The translations under genes and the position numbers were made by a program. From Sphingomonas pokkalii (GTDB lineage Bacteria; Pseudomonadota; Alphaproteobacteria; Sphingomonadales; Sphingomonadaceae), in NCBI RefSeq assembly GCF_003096275.1, contig NZ_QENQ01000001.1, positions 3,081,565 through 3,145,564 on the forward strand: a stretch of 64,000 bases of DNA, written 5' to 3'. Below are positions 42,850 through 51,786 of the stretch, piece by piece. Each line of letters opens with the position of its first letter. Position 1 is the first letter of the stretch. The notes beneath the pieces are model-generated. The model saw only the letters and a list, made by a program, of their open reading frames with translations, had not been told where the DNA came from and did no database searches.

Positions 42850-45248
42850 GACGCGCCACGCTTTCCAATCCCCCGCGCTTTGCCCTTGCGGGCGAAGGGC
42901 AGGGAAGGATCACGCTCGCGGCGGATACCGGGGCCGTCGCGCATCTGTTCGTGCTGGAGCAGGACGTGATGCGGCTGTTGCTGCTTGCCACCGGCACCGT
43001 CACCAGCCCGCCAAGCTGGGCAATCGCGCCCGGCCAGGAGGATATTGCAGATCCCGGCCGCGATCGGATGGACGTATCCGGCTTCGCCTGCCCGGCCTAT
43101 CGGCTGGAGCAGGACGCGGAGCGGCTGGTGGTGGAAACCGATCGCCTCCGGGTGACCGTGCACCTGCATGGGCTTCATTGCCGCTGGGAACAGCATGACG
43201 GTGAAGGCTGGCGGTGGATGGCGGAAGACCGACCGACCCAAGCCTATGACTTTGGCTGGTGGGACGGCAAGGCGCATCACTATCTGGCGCGCAAGCCCGG
43301 CGAACGCTTCTATGGCCTGGGCGACCGCACCGGCGATTGCGACCGGTCCGGCCGCAGCTTCCGCCTCACCAGCCTCGATCCGATGGGCTATGACGCGGAG
43401 CATAGCGACCCGCTGTACAAGTCGATCCCCTATGTGCTGGTCGCGGATGCCGAAGGCCGCTGCCACGGCGCCTTTTATGACAGCGTTGCCGATATCGGCT
43501 TCGATTTCGGGCGCGAGCTGGACAATTATCACGGGCTTTATCGCCATGTCGTTGCCGACCAGGGGGATATCGACCTGTGGATGATCGCGGGGCCGGATCC
43601 GCTGGCGGTCACGCGACGCTTCACCTGGCTGACCGGCCGTCCCGCGCTGATGCCGCGCTGGTCGCTCGGCTATTCGGGCTCCACCATGACCTATACCGAC
43701 GCGCCCGACGCGGCGGCGCAGATGGGCGGGTTCCTCGAAAAGCTGGCGCAGCACGATATCGGCTGCACGTCGTTCCATCTTTCGTCCGGCTATACTTCGA
43801 TCGGCGACAAGCGCTACGTATTCCACTGGAACCGGGACAAGTTCCCGGATCCCAAGGCCTTTGTGGCCAGCTATGCCGACGCCGGCGTGGCGTTGGTGCC
43901 GAATATCAAGCCGGCACTGCTGCGCAGCCATCCGCTGTACGACGCGGTGGCCGCTGCCGGCCATTTCGTTGCCGACGAACAGGGCGTGCCGGTGGAGGCG
44001 CAGTTCTGGGACGAAGTGGGCAGCTATATCGATTTCACCAACCCCGCCGCCGCCGCGTGGTGGCGGCGGCAGGTGCGCAGCGCGCTGCTCGACCAGGGGA
44101 TCGTGGCGACGTGGAACGATAATAACGAATATGAGATCTGGGACGCGCGGGCGCGCTTCGCCGGCTTCGGCGCGGCGATCCCCGCCTCGGCCGCCCGGCC
44201 GATCCAGCCGCTGCTGATGATGCGCGCCTCCCGCCAGGCGCAGATCGAGGCGCGGCCCGAGCAGCGGCCTTATGTCGTCACCCGATCGGGCATGGCCGGG
44301 CTGCAGCGCTATGCCCAGACCTGGAGCGGCGACAACCGAACCGACTGGAAGACGCTGCGCTACAATGGCCGGATGGCGATCGGGCTGGCGCTGTCGGGCG
44401 TTTCGAACAGCGGCCATGACGTGGGTGGCTTTTCCGGCCCGGCGCCGTCGCCCGAACTGCTGGTGCGCTGGGTGCAGGTGGGCGTGCTGATGCCGCGCTT
44501 CAGCATCCATAGCTGGAATGACGACCGCACCGTCAACGAACCATGGATGTATCCGGAAGTCTTGCCGGCGATCCGTGCGATGATGGCGTTGCGCCAGCGC
44601 CTGATCCCGCTGTTCTATGATCTGCTGCACCGGTACCATGCCGATTATGCGCCGATCGTGCGGCCGACCTGGCTCGATTTCCCGCACGATCCGCAATGCT
44701 GGGCCGAAAGCGACGAGCATATGCTGGGCCCCGACCTGCTCGCGGCACCGGTTGTCGAACCCGGCGCGACGGCGCGGAGCCTGTATCTGCCGGCCGGGGT
44801 GGAATGGATCGACGTGTGGAGCGGGGAGCATATGCCGGGCGGCGCGACCGTCACCGTCTCGGCGCCGCTGGAGGGGCCGCCGCCGCTGTTCGCGCGTGCG
44901 GGTTCGGCGATGCTCGTCGATCTCGCCGAGCCCGGCTGGCGGCCTGGCCCGGCGCGCCGGGGCCTTTGGCTGTATCCGCCGCGGGAAGGCAAATTCGCTT
45001 GCGAGGTCATCGAGGATGCCGGGGATGGGCATGGCCCGGTCACGCGATGGCAAGTGCGCGGTGCCGCCGATACCGCCGGCGTGACCGTGCGGCTCGATAT
45101 CGACGGCGCCATTCCGCCGGCGCAGCCCCGCATCACCTTGCTGTTGCCGCCGGGGGACGCGCGGGTGCTCACCGTCGAGGGGCGGCCTGCCGCAAGTGTG
45201 GCTTTCGAGCAACGTAGTGGCGTCGAAGTAATGGTTTCGACAGATTAA
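42846..45248 (+). CDS. GH31 glycoside hydrolase (alpha-glucosidase/xylosidase family)
   Basis: An 800-residue enzyme without an obvious signal peptide. A beta-sandwich N-domain is followed by the barrel with GH31 landmarks: GERFYGLGDRTGDCDRSGR, RWSLGYSGSTMTYTDAPDA, the catalytic nucleophile Asp in TWNDNNEYEIWD, the acid/base Asp in TWSGDNRTDWKTLRYNGR, SGVSNSGHDVGGFSG and HSWNDDRTVNEPWMYPE. The subgroup is unclear, so cleavage of alpha-glucosides, alpha-xylosides or related linkages are all possible. It overlaps the MFS gene and precedes two TonB receptors. Confidence 0.93.
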   Translation: MRRATLSNPPRFALAGEGQGRITLAADTGAVAHLFVLEQDVMRLLLLATGTVTSPPSWAIAPGQEDIADPGRDRMDVSGFACPAYRLEQDAERLVVETDRLRVTVHLHGLHCRWEQHDGEGWRWMAEDRPTQAYDFGWWDGKAHHYLARKPGERFYGLGDRTGDCDRSGRSFRLTSLDPMGYDAEHSDPLYKSIPYVLVADAEGRCHGAFYDSVADIGFDFGRELDNYHGLYRHVVADQGDIDLWMIAGPDPLAVTRRFTWLTGRPALMPRWSLGYSGSTMTYTDAPDAAAQMGGFLEKLAQHDIGCTSFHLSSGYTSIGDKRYVFHWNRDKFPDPKAFVASYADAGVALVPNIKPALLRSHPLYDAVAAAGHFVADEQGVPVEAQFWDEVGSYIDFTNPAAAAWWRRQVRSALLDQGIVATWNDNNEYEIWDARARFAGFGAAIPASAARPIQPLLMMRASRQAQIEARPEQRPYVVTRSGMAGLQRYAQTWSGDNRTDWKTLRYNGRMAIGLALSGVSNSGHDVGGFSGPAPSPELLVRWVQVGVLMPRFSIHSWNDDRTVNEPWMYPEVLPAIRAMMALRQRLIPLFYDLLHRYHADYAPIVRPTWLDFPHDPQCWAESDEHMLGPDLLAAPVVEPGATARSLYLPAGVEWIDVWSGEHMPGGATVTVSAPLEGPPPLFARAGSAMLVDLAEPGWRPGPARRGLWLYPPREGKFACEVIEDAGDGHGPVTRWQVRGAADTAGVTVRLDIDGAIPPAQPRITLLLPPGDARVLTVEGRPAASVAFEQRSGVEVMVSTD

Positions 45249-45262
45249 CGGACTTTTCCGTT
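45247..45262 (+). terminator. Hairpin overlapping the GH31 stop codon
   Basis: AACGGA-CTTT-TCCGTT is a perfect 6-bp stem with a 4-base loop that begins within the stop codon, followed by the T-rich run ATTTTC. A simple intrinsic terminator that would separate the MFS-GH31 transcript from the TonB receptors. Confidence 0.6.
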
Positions 45263-45344
45263 ATTTTCGGGCGCCGACGTTAACCGTCAAGTGACCGACC
45301 TAAAAGTAGAGGGCGATGTCTAATCGCGGATAAAGGGGAGTATC

Positions 45345-47639
45345 ATGAAGGCATTGAATCTATCGGTGTGTCATTTTGCGATTGTGGCATCGCTGGCCGC
45401 GGGCGGAGCGCAGGCACAGACGAACGATGCGGCCGCGACCGCCGCGGCAACGGGCATGGCGGCAGCGCAGAGTGTCGCCAAGGCCGATCAGGAAAATGTC
45501 GAGATCATCGTCACCACGACGGCGCAGAAGCGGTTCGAGAATATCCAGAACGTGCCGCTCGCGGTGCAGGTGGTCACCCCTGCGCAGCTCGAAGCGCAAG
45601 GCGTTCGCCATTTCCAGGATCTCGGCAAGGTCGCGCCTTCGCTGACCATTCGTCCGGCGGAGCATCCGGTCAACTCCAACGTTTCGCTGCGCGGTGTCGG
45701 CACCTTCGCGTTCGGCATCGGCGTTGAATCGTCGGTGGCGGTGACGGTGGACGGCGTGCCGCTCGCCTTCCAGGCACGCGCCTTCACCGATCTGCCCGAC
45801 GTGGCGATGATCGAAGTGCTGCGCGGGCCGCAGAGCACGCTCTACGGCAAGGCCGCCTCGGCGGGTCTGATCAAGATCATGACCACGCAGCCGACCAATG
45901 ATTTTCACGTCAAGGCCAACACCGTCGTCACCGACGATAAAGAATATGGCGGCAATTTCAGCGTCACCGGCCCGATCAACGAAAAGCTCGGCTATGTCTT
46001 TTCGGCCAGCTATTCGAACTGGGACGGCAACGTAAAGAACCTGTTCAACGGCAAGCAGGTGAACGGCCGCGAAAATGCCAGCGCACGCGGCAAGCTGAAG
46101 TGGAAGGCGACGCCGGACGTCACCTTCACGCTTTCGGGTAACTATATCAACGGTAACACCACCGTCGGCCGACCGTTCATCCGGATGGCTCCCGGGGCGC
46201 TGCTGCGCAATGTCCCTGGGCAGACCAGCAACGTCACCCTGCCCGGTGTAACCATCGGTGAGACGAACCAGACCATTAGCAACAACTATGATGCTCGGAC
46301 CAAATATTCGGGTTGGGGCACGATGTTGCGGACCGACATCAACATCGGGAAGCTGAATGTTCTGGGGCTCACCTCGTACGACCGGTTTCAGCTTGATGAC
46401 TATCTCGACGTAGACGACACCTCAGCCACTGTGCCGCAGGGCAGCAACATTCAGGTCGGAAGGTTCAAGTCGCGCCTGTTCACCCAGGAAATCCGCCTGC
46501 TCTCGCCGGGAACGGACGCGTTCCGTTACGCGCTTGGCGTCTATTACGCCAATACCGGCTTCAAGCGTCCGTTCAAGCGTGGGCCCGTCTTCTCGCTCGC
46601 AGATTGGTATGCGACGACAGGCTCGCGCCAGATCGCAATTTTCGGCCAGATCGACTGGGAGTTCGTCAAGAACCTGACCGCTACCGTCGGCGGCCGCGCG
46701 CAGAACGAGCGGGTGAAATACACCTTCCTCGACAAGAACCTGGCGGTGCCCGCCAGCTGGGCCGGCCATGCGAGTGACAACGCCACCACCTATCGCCTCG
46801 GGCTGCAATATCAGGCGACGCCGGACGTGATGTTGTTTGGTAGCTACGCCACCGGCTACAAGGGCCAGACCTATGACCTGACGACCGGCTTCAACAGCAA
46901 CCGCGCGGCGGCGGGGCCCATCCGGCCGGAGACGTCGAAGGACAAGGAACTCGGTATCCGCACCCAGTTCTTCGGGCGCCGGATGACCTTCAACGTCACC
47001 TATTTCGATACCAACTACACCGACCTGCAGGCCCAGTCGATCGAGACGCTGGCGGACGGCACCTCCAATTTCCGCCTCACCAATGTCGGTGGCCTCAACA
47101 CCAAGGGCCTTGAGTTCGAGACCGCTGCGCGTGTCACCCGTGACCTGACGATCAGTGGCGCGGCGACCTATCTGGACGCGACCTACACGTCGTTCCCGGT
47201 GGCGCAATGTTATGCCTTGCAGGTACTGGCAACGGGCTGCTTCGACGGTTCGCCGCGGTTCCAGAATCTCACCGGCACCCGCGCGGTGCAGGCACCCGAG
47301 TGGAAGGGATCGGCCAGCGTGGAATATGCACCGGCGCTGACCGAGAAGCTGAACGGCGTGCTGCAGGGGAGCTGGCAATACCAGTCGAGCGTCTATTATG
47401 TGTCGCGCGACCCGCAGACGTTTCAGGGGGCGTTCAGCATCTTCAATCTCAGTGCCGGCGTTCGCGATCACGGTCGTCGCTGGGAAGCCAATATTTTCGT
47501 CAACAATCTGTTCGACAAGCAATATTATCCGTCCTTGGTGAACTCGGCGGGCAATTTCGGAAATCAGGTCGCGACCCAGGCGATCCTCCCGCGCGATTTC
47601 CGGCGCTATGCGGGTATCCGGTTCGGCGTGAACTACTGA
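45345..47639 (+). CDS. TonB-dependent receptor, tandem copy 1
   Basis: A 764-residue outer-membrane receptor. A signal peptide (VASLAAGGAQAQ) leads the N-terminus; the TonB box EIIVTTTAQKR is near residue 53; the plug is NSNVSLRGVGTFAFGIGVES; and the barrel ends in the aromatic FGVNY. GGGGAG precedes ATG 45345. It is a close paralogue of the next gene; one 137-nt block (45501-45637) is identical in both, and both are followed by the same terminator. It is probably the outer-membrane port for the sugar used by the MFS/GH31 pair (inference). Confidence 0.94.
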   Translation: MKALNLSVCHFAIVASLAAGGAQAQTNDAAATAAATGMAAAQSVAKADQENVEIIVTTTAQKRFENIQNVPLAVQVVTPAQLEAQGVRHFQDLGKVAPSLTIRPAEHPVNSNVSLRGVGTFAFGIGVESSVAVTVDGVPLAFQARAFTDLPDVAMIEVLRGPQSTLYGKAASAGLIKIMTTQPTNDFHVKANTVVTDDKEYGGNFSVTGPINEKLGYVFSASYSNWDGNVKNLFNGKQVNGRENASARGKLKWKATPDVTFTLSGNYINGNTTVGRPFIRMAPGALLRNVPGQTSNVTLPGVTIGETNQTISNNYDARTKYSGWGTMLRTDINIGKLNVLGLTSYDRFQLDDYLDVDDTSATVPQGSNIQVGRFKSRLFTQEIRLLSPGTDAFRYALGVYYANTGFKRPFKRGPVFSLADWYATTGSRQIAIFGQIDWEFVKNLTATVGGRAQNERVKYTFLDKNLAVPASWAGHASDNATTYRLGLQYQATPDVMLFGSYATGYKGQTYDLTTGFNSNRAAAGPIRPETSKDKELGIRTQFFGRRMTFNVTYFDTNYTDLQAQSIETLADGTSNFRLTNVGGLNTKGLEFETAARVTRDLTISGAATYLDATYTSFPVAQCYALQVLATGCFDGSPRFQNLTGTRAVQAPEWKGSASVEYAPALTEKLNGVLQGSWQYQSSVYYVSRDPQTFQGAFSIFNLSAGVRDHGRRWEANIFVNNLFDKQYYPSLVNSAGNFGNQVATQAILPRDFRRYAGIRFGVNY

Positions 47640-47664
47640 TCCTTTCCCACGCGGAGCAGATCAT

Positions 47665-47689
47665 GGGGCGGGAGCAGTGCTTCCGCCCC
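47665..47689 (+). terminator. Terminator after TonB receptor copy 1
   Basis: GGGGCGGGAGC-AGT-GCTTCCGCCCC forms an 11-bp stem (one mismatch) with a 3-base loop, followed by TTCTCTTTT. Nearly the same sequence follows the second receptor (50222-50246), so the terminator was duplicated with the gene. Confidence 0.85.
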
Positions 47690-47898
47690 TTCTCTTTTGG
47701 GGTGCACCCAAAGTGTTGCATCTGTGCAGCAGTGCAGGGAATTTGATCGTTCTCATCAAGTAATATTCGGAAAAGTGACGCTGCTGCACGCTATTGTCCT
47801 ACAATTCCTACATATGAGACGACCGGCATGCCCATATGGTGCAGCGGCCCGGCATGGGGAGAGGAGAACGCAGTTCACCTTTCGAAGGGGCATGATTG

Positions 47899-50205
47899 AT
47901 GACGGGTTACCAGCTTTCGCTGCGCACGCTTGCGTTCGCCGCATCGTTTCTTGCCGGCGCGGCTCAAGCGGCGACGGCGGACGAGCGCCTGAATACAGCG
48001 GGCGCGCCGGCCCAGACTGCCAAGCCGGTGAAGGACGACAACGAGATCATCGTCACCACGACGGCGCAGAAGCGGTTCGAGAATATCCAGAACGTGCCGC
48101 TCGCGGTGCAGGTGGTCACCCCTGCGCAGCTCGAAGCGCAAGGCGTTCGCCATTTCCAGGATCTCGGCAAGGTCGCGCCGTCGCTGACCATTCGTACGGC
48201 GGAAAACCCGGTCAACTCCAACGTCTCGCTGCGCGGTGTCGGCACCTTCGCGTTCGGCATCGGCGTTGAATCGTCGGTGGCGGTGACGGTGGACGGTGTG
48301 CCGCTTGCCTTCCAGGCGCGCGCCTTCACCGATCTGCCGGACGTGGCGATGATCGAAGTGCTGCGCGGTCCCCAGAGCACGCTGTACGGCAAGGCGGCCT
48401 CGGCGGGCCTCATCAAGATCATGACCACCCAGCCGACCAACGATTTCCACGTCAAGGCGAACACGCTCGCCACCGACGACGGCGAATATGGCGGCAACTT
48501 CAGCGTCACCGGCCCGATCAACGACAAGCTCGGCTATGTCTTTTCGGCCAGCTATTCGAACTGGGGCGGCAACGTCCGCAACGTGATCGACGGCCGCGAC
48601 GTCAATGGTCGCGAGACGCTGAGCACCCGCGCCAAGCTGAAGTGGAAGGCATCGCCGGATGTCGTCTTCACGCTGTCGGGCAACTATATGAACGGCAACA
48701 CCACTGTCGGCCGTCCGTTCATCCGCATGACGCCCGGTGCGGTGCTTCGCCGCCAGCCGGGCCTGACCGCCGACGTGACGCTGCCTGGGATCACCGTCGA
48801 TCCGCTCAACCAGAAGGCGGCGAACAACGATCGCGCCGGTACCAAATATTGGGGCTGGGGCACGATGCTCCGCACCGACATCAACATCGGCAAGATGAAC
48901 GTGCTGGGCCTCACCTCCTACGACAAGTTCCGCATGGACGATTATATCGACCATGACGATACGGCGGCGCCCGGCACCTATGGCCGCAACATCCAGGTCG
49001 GCGCGTTCAAGTCGCGGCTGTTCACCCAGGAAATCCGCCTGCTTTCGCCGGGGACGGACGCGTTCCGCTACGCGCTGGGCCTCTATTACGCCAATGTCGG
49101 CTTCCAGCGGCCGTTCATGCGCGGCCCGGCCTTCTCGCTCGCCAACTGGTACGCGACGTCGGGCTCGCGCCAGATCGCAGGCTTTGGCCAGATCGACTGG
49201 GAGTTCGTGAAGAACCTGACCGCCACCATCGGCGGCCGCGCCCAGAACGAGCGGGTGAAATATACCTTCCTCGACAAGAACCTGGCGGTGCCCGCGAGCT
49301 TTGCCGGCCACGCCAGCGACAATGCCACCACCTATCGCCTGGGCCTCCAATATCAGGCGACCCGCGACGTGATGGTCTTCGGCAGCTATGCGACCGGCTA
49401 TAAGGGGCAGACCTACGATCTGACCACGGGCTTCAACAGCAATCGCGCTGCCGCCGGCCCGATCCGTCCCGAGACGTCGAAGGACAAGGAATTCGGTGTC
49501 CGCACCCAGTTCTTCGGCCGCCGGATGACCTTCAACGTCACCTATTTCGATACCAACTACACCGACCTGCAGGCGCAATCGATCGAGACGCTGGCCGACG
49601 GCAGCAGCAACTATCGCCTGACCAATGTCGGCGGTCTCAACACCAAAGGGCTGGAGTTCGAGACGGCCGCACGCATCACCCGCGATCTCTCGGTCAACGG
49701 CAGTGCGACCTATCTCGACGCGACCTATACCTCGTTCCCGGTCGCGCAGTGCTACCCGCTGCAGACCCCGGCGCTGGGCTGTGTGGCGGGCTCGCCCTCG
49801 TATCAGAACCTGACCGGCACCCGCGCGATCCAGTCGCCGGAGTGGAAGGGCAGTGCCAGCGTGGAATATGCACCGGCGCTGACCGAGAAGCTGAACGGCG
49901 TGTTCCAGGCGAGCTGGCAGTATACCTCCAGCCTGCACTATGTCGCGCGCGACCCGGAGACGTTCCAGGGCGCCTTCAGCATTTTCAACCTGAGCGCGGG
50001 CGTGCGTGATCACGGGCGCCGCTGGGAAGCCACGCTGTTCGTCAACAATCTGTTCGACAAGCAGTATTTCCAGTCGCTGGTGAATAGCTCGGGGAACTTC
50101 AACGTCAGCAGCGCCGCTGGTTCGGCCAATGCGATCGCCACCCAGGGCGTGCTGCCGCGTGATTTCCGCCGCTATGCCGGTATCCGCTTTGGCGTGAATT
50201 ACTGA
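47899..50205 (+). CDS. TonB-dependent receptor, tandem copy 2
   Basis: A 768-residue outer-membrane receptor, paralogue of the preceding gene. ATG 47899 is preferred; a TTG just before it is the only longer start. A signal peptide (AFAASFLAGAAQA) is followed by a linker that differs from copy 1 until EIIVTTTAQKRFENIQNVP, then the two are nearly identical through the plug and much of the barrel, ending FGVNY. Differences cluster in the extracellular-type loops (about residues 250-330), which could change ligand preference. A terminator follows. About 259 bp separate the two genes. Confidence 0.94.
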   Translation: MTGYQLSLRTLAFAASFLAGAAQAATADERLNTAGAPAQTAKPVKDDNEIIVTTTAQKRFENIQNVPLAVQVVTPAQLEAQGVRHFQDLGKVAPSLTIRTAENPVNSNVSLRGVGTFAFGIGVESSVAVTVDGVPLAFQARAFTDLPDVAMIEVLRGPQSTLYGKAASAGLIKIMTTQPTNDFHVKANTLATDDGEYGGNFSVTGPINDKLGYVFSASYSNWGGNVRNVIDGRDVNGRETLSTRAKLKWKASPDVVFTLSGNYMNGNTTVGRPFIRMTPGAVLRRQPGLTADVTLPGITVDPLNQKAANNDRAGTKYWGWGTMLRTDINIGKMNVLGLTSYDKFRMDDYIDHDDTAAPGTYGRNIQVGAFKSRLFTQEIRLLSPGTDAFRYALGLYYANVGFQRPFMRGPAFSLANWYATSGSRQIAGFGQIDWEFVKNLTATIGGRAQNERVKYTFLDKNLAVPASFAGHASDNATTYRLGLQYQATRDVMVFGSYATGYKGQTYDLTTGFNSNRAAAGPIRPETSKDKEFGVRTQFFGRRMTFNVTYFDTNYTDLQAQSIETLADGSSNYRLTNVGGLNTKGLEFETAARITRDLSVNGSATYLDATYTSFPVAQCYPLQTPALGCVAGSPSYQNLTGTRAIQSPEWKGSASVEYAPALTEKLNGVFQASWQYTSSLHYVARDPETFQGAFSIFNLSAGVRDHGRRWEATLFVNNLFDKQYFQSLVNSSGNFNVSSAAGSANAIATQGVLPRDFRRYAGIRFGVNY

Positions 50206-50221
50206 TACATGTCGATGCGAT

Positions 50222-50246
50222 GGGGCGGGAGCGCTGCTTCCGCCCC
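50222..50246 (+). terminator. Terminator after TonB receptor copy 2
   Basis: GGGGCGGGAGC-GCT-GCTTCCGCCCC, the same stem as at 47665-47689, starts 17 bases after the receptor stop codon. The run after it (TCCATT) is less T-rich, so read-through into the hydrolase gene is possible. Confidence 0.8.
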
Positions 50247-50267
50247 TCCATTGGGAGAGGGGATCGA

Positions 50268-51581
50268 ATGATCGGCAGAAAATGGATCGCGGCCGCGACA
50301 TGCGCAGCCGCGATTTTTGCGTTTGGAGACACGCGCGCGCAGCAGGCGCCGGCGCAACCGAGCGTGGATGCACCGGAGCTGGCAGCGCTGGGCAGCCATG
50401 GTGTCGGCGTCGCCACGCTGGAATTTGTGCAAGCAGCGCAGGCCGACGCGCTGCAAGGGATCGACAAGCCGGTAATCGCCGACCGGCATATCCCCGTGAC
50501 GCTCTGGTATCCGGCGGCGGCCAAGGGCGCGGGCATCCGGTATCGGGCGGGCCTGCCCGGCGAAAAGGGCGGCGACGTCGCGTTCGAGGTGCCCGGCCTG
50601 GCGACGCCCGGCGCGGCGGTGGCGCAAGGACGCTTTCCGCTGGTGATCCTGGCGCACGGCTATAGCAACACGCCCGAGGTGCTTTCCTGGCTGGGCGAAA
50701 ATCTTGCGAGCAAGGGCTATGTGGTGGTGGCACCCGCCTTTCGCGATCCGCCAATCACTATCCGCACCGCCGCGGCGGCAGCCGGGCCGCTTTCGCGTCG
50801 CCCACTCGACATCGCCTTCGTCGCGGCCGAGGCGCAGCGGCGCGCACGGGCCGGGCAGGGGCTGTTCGCCGCCGCCGATGCGGCCCGCACCGCGCTGATC
50901 GGCTATTCGATGGGCGGTTACGGCGTTCTTACCGCCGCCGGCGCCCCCCTCCATCCGGGGCTGGCAGCGGCAACGCGCGGCGTGCTTTCACCCTATGTCG
51001 CAGGCGGGGCGCAGGCAGATACGCTCAAGGTCGCCGATCTCAAGGCGGTGGTGGCGATCGCGCCGCCTTACAATTTGCGTGGCGTGCAGCTCTGGGCCGA
51101 GCCGGGCGTCGCGGCGATCCGCACGCCAACGCTGTTCATCGTCGGCAGCCAGGATCATGTCGTCGGCTATGATCCCGGCGTGCGCAGCCTGTTCGAGCAG
51201 GAAGTGCATGCGCCGCGCTATCTGCTCACCTTCCGCGAGGCCGCGCACAGTATTGCCCTGATCGGCGCGCCGCCGGCGATGCGTGAGAGCTTCTGGGACA
51301 TGGACTGGTTCGAGGACGCGGTGTGGCGCAAGGACCGGCTGATGGCGGTGCAGGCGCATTTCATCACCGCGTTCCTCGACCGCACCGTCAAGGGCGAGGC
51401 GGCCAAGGGCGCCTATCTCGACGGGCTGGTGCCCAATTCGAACGACGGCAAATGGGCAGGCGCGCCCGGCGGCCGCTATGCCGGGTTCAGCCCGGGCGCG
51501 CCGGCCTCCACCATCTGGAAGGGCTTTCAGCCGAGCCGCGTCTCGGGGATGAACTTCGAGTTCAGGCCCGCCCAGCCTTAA
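50268..51581 (+). CDS. Secreted alpha/beta hydrolase (dienelactone hydrolase-like)
   Basis: A 437-residue protein with a signal peptide (AAATCAAAIFAFGDTRAQ), so periplasmic or external. The fold is alpha/beta hydrolase: an IPVTLWYPA strand, PLVILAHGYSN, the nucleophile elbow GYSMGGYG, FIVGSQDHVVGYD with the acid and an AHSIAL histidine. It resembles platelet-activating-factor acetylhydrolase/chlorophyllase-like esterases. A GAGAGGGGATCGA site precedes ATG 50268. Following two TonB receptors and the GH31 operon, it may de-esterify the imported glycan, which is inference. Confidence 0.87.
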   Translation: MIGRKWIAAATCAAAIFAFGDTRAQQAPAQPSVDAPELAALGSHGVGVATLEFVQAAQADALQGIDKPVIADRHIPVTLWYPAAAKGAGIRYRAGLPGEKGGDVAFEVPGLATPGAAVAQGRFPLVILAHGYSNTPEVLSWLGENLASKGYVVVAPAFRDPPITIRTAAAAAGPLSRRPLDIAFVAAEAQRRARAGQGLFAAADAARTALIGYSMGGYGVLTAAGAPLHPGLAAATRGVLSPYVAGGAQADTLKVADLKAVVAIAPPYNLRGVQLWAEPGVAAIRTPTLFIVGSQDHVVGYDPGVRSLFEQEVHAPRYLLTFREAAHSIALIGAPPAMRESFWDMDWFEDAVWRKDRLMAVQAHFITAFLDRTVKGEAAKGAYLDGLVPNSNDGKWAGAPGGRYAGFSPGAPASTIWKGFQPSRVSGMNFEFRPAQP

Positions 51582-51627
51582 GCAAGACGTGTCCGCTGGC
51601 TTCGGCGGTTATCCTCTAGCAACCACT

Positions 51628-51722
51628 GTCATCCCCGCTAAGGCGGGGATCCATTGCCCTGTGCGCTGGGGGAAAGAACCGCGGCACCAGCGCCAATGGA
51701 TCCCCGCCTGCGCGGGGATGAC
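51628..51722 (+). repeat. Interspersed inverted repeat, family A copy 2
   Basis: A 95-bp element: GTCATCCCCGCTAAGGCGGG at the left, the near-complement CCCGCCTGCGCGGGGATGAC at the right, and the same conserved middle as copy 1 (CTGTGCGCTGGG ... GCACCAGCGCC), in the same orientation. It lies between the hydrolase and the serine dehydratase gene. Confidence 0.9.
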
Positions 51723-51786
51723 GCGTGTTGGGTGGATGGTGCGAAATTTCTATCCGGAGCCGTGCTGGTCCCAGCTCCGTCGTCCC

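Noticed and set aside
41616..45248. A 1210-residue frame suggesting an MFS-GH31 fusion
   Set aside because: The first 410 residues are an out-of-frame reading of the MFS gene; the GH31 gene starts at ATG 42846 by overlap with the MFS stop.
47875..50754. A 959-residue minus-strand frame across the second TonB receptor
   Set aside because: It runs antisense through the receptor and terminator, has no start signal and no domains.
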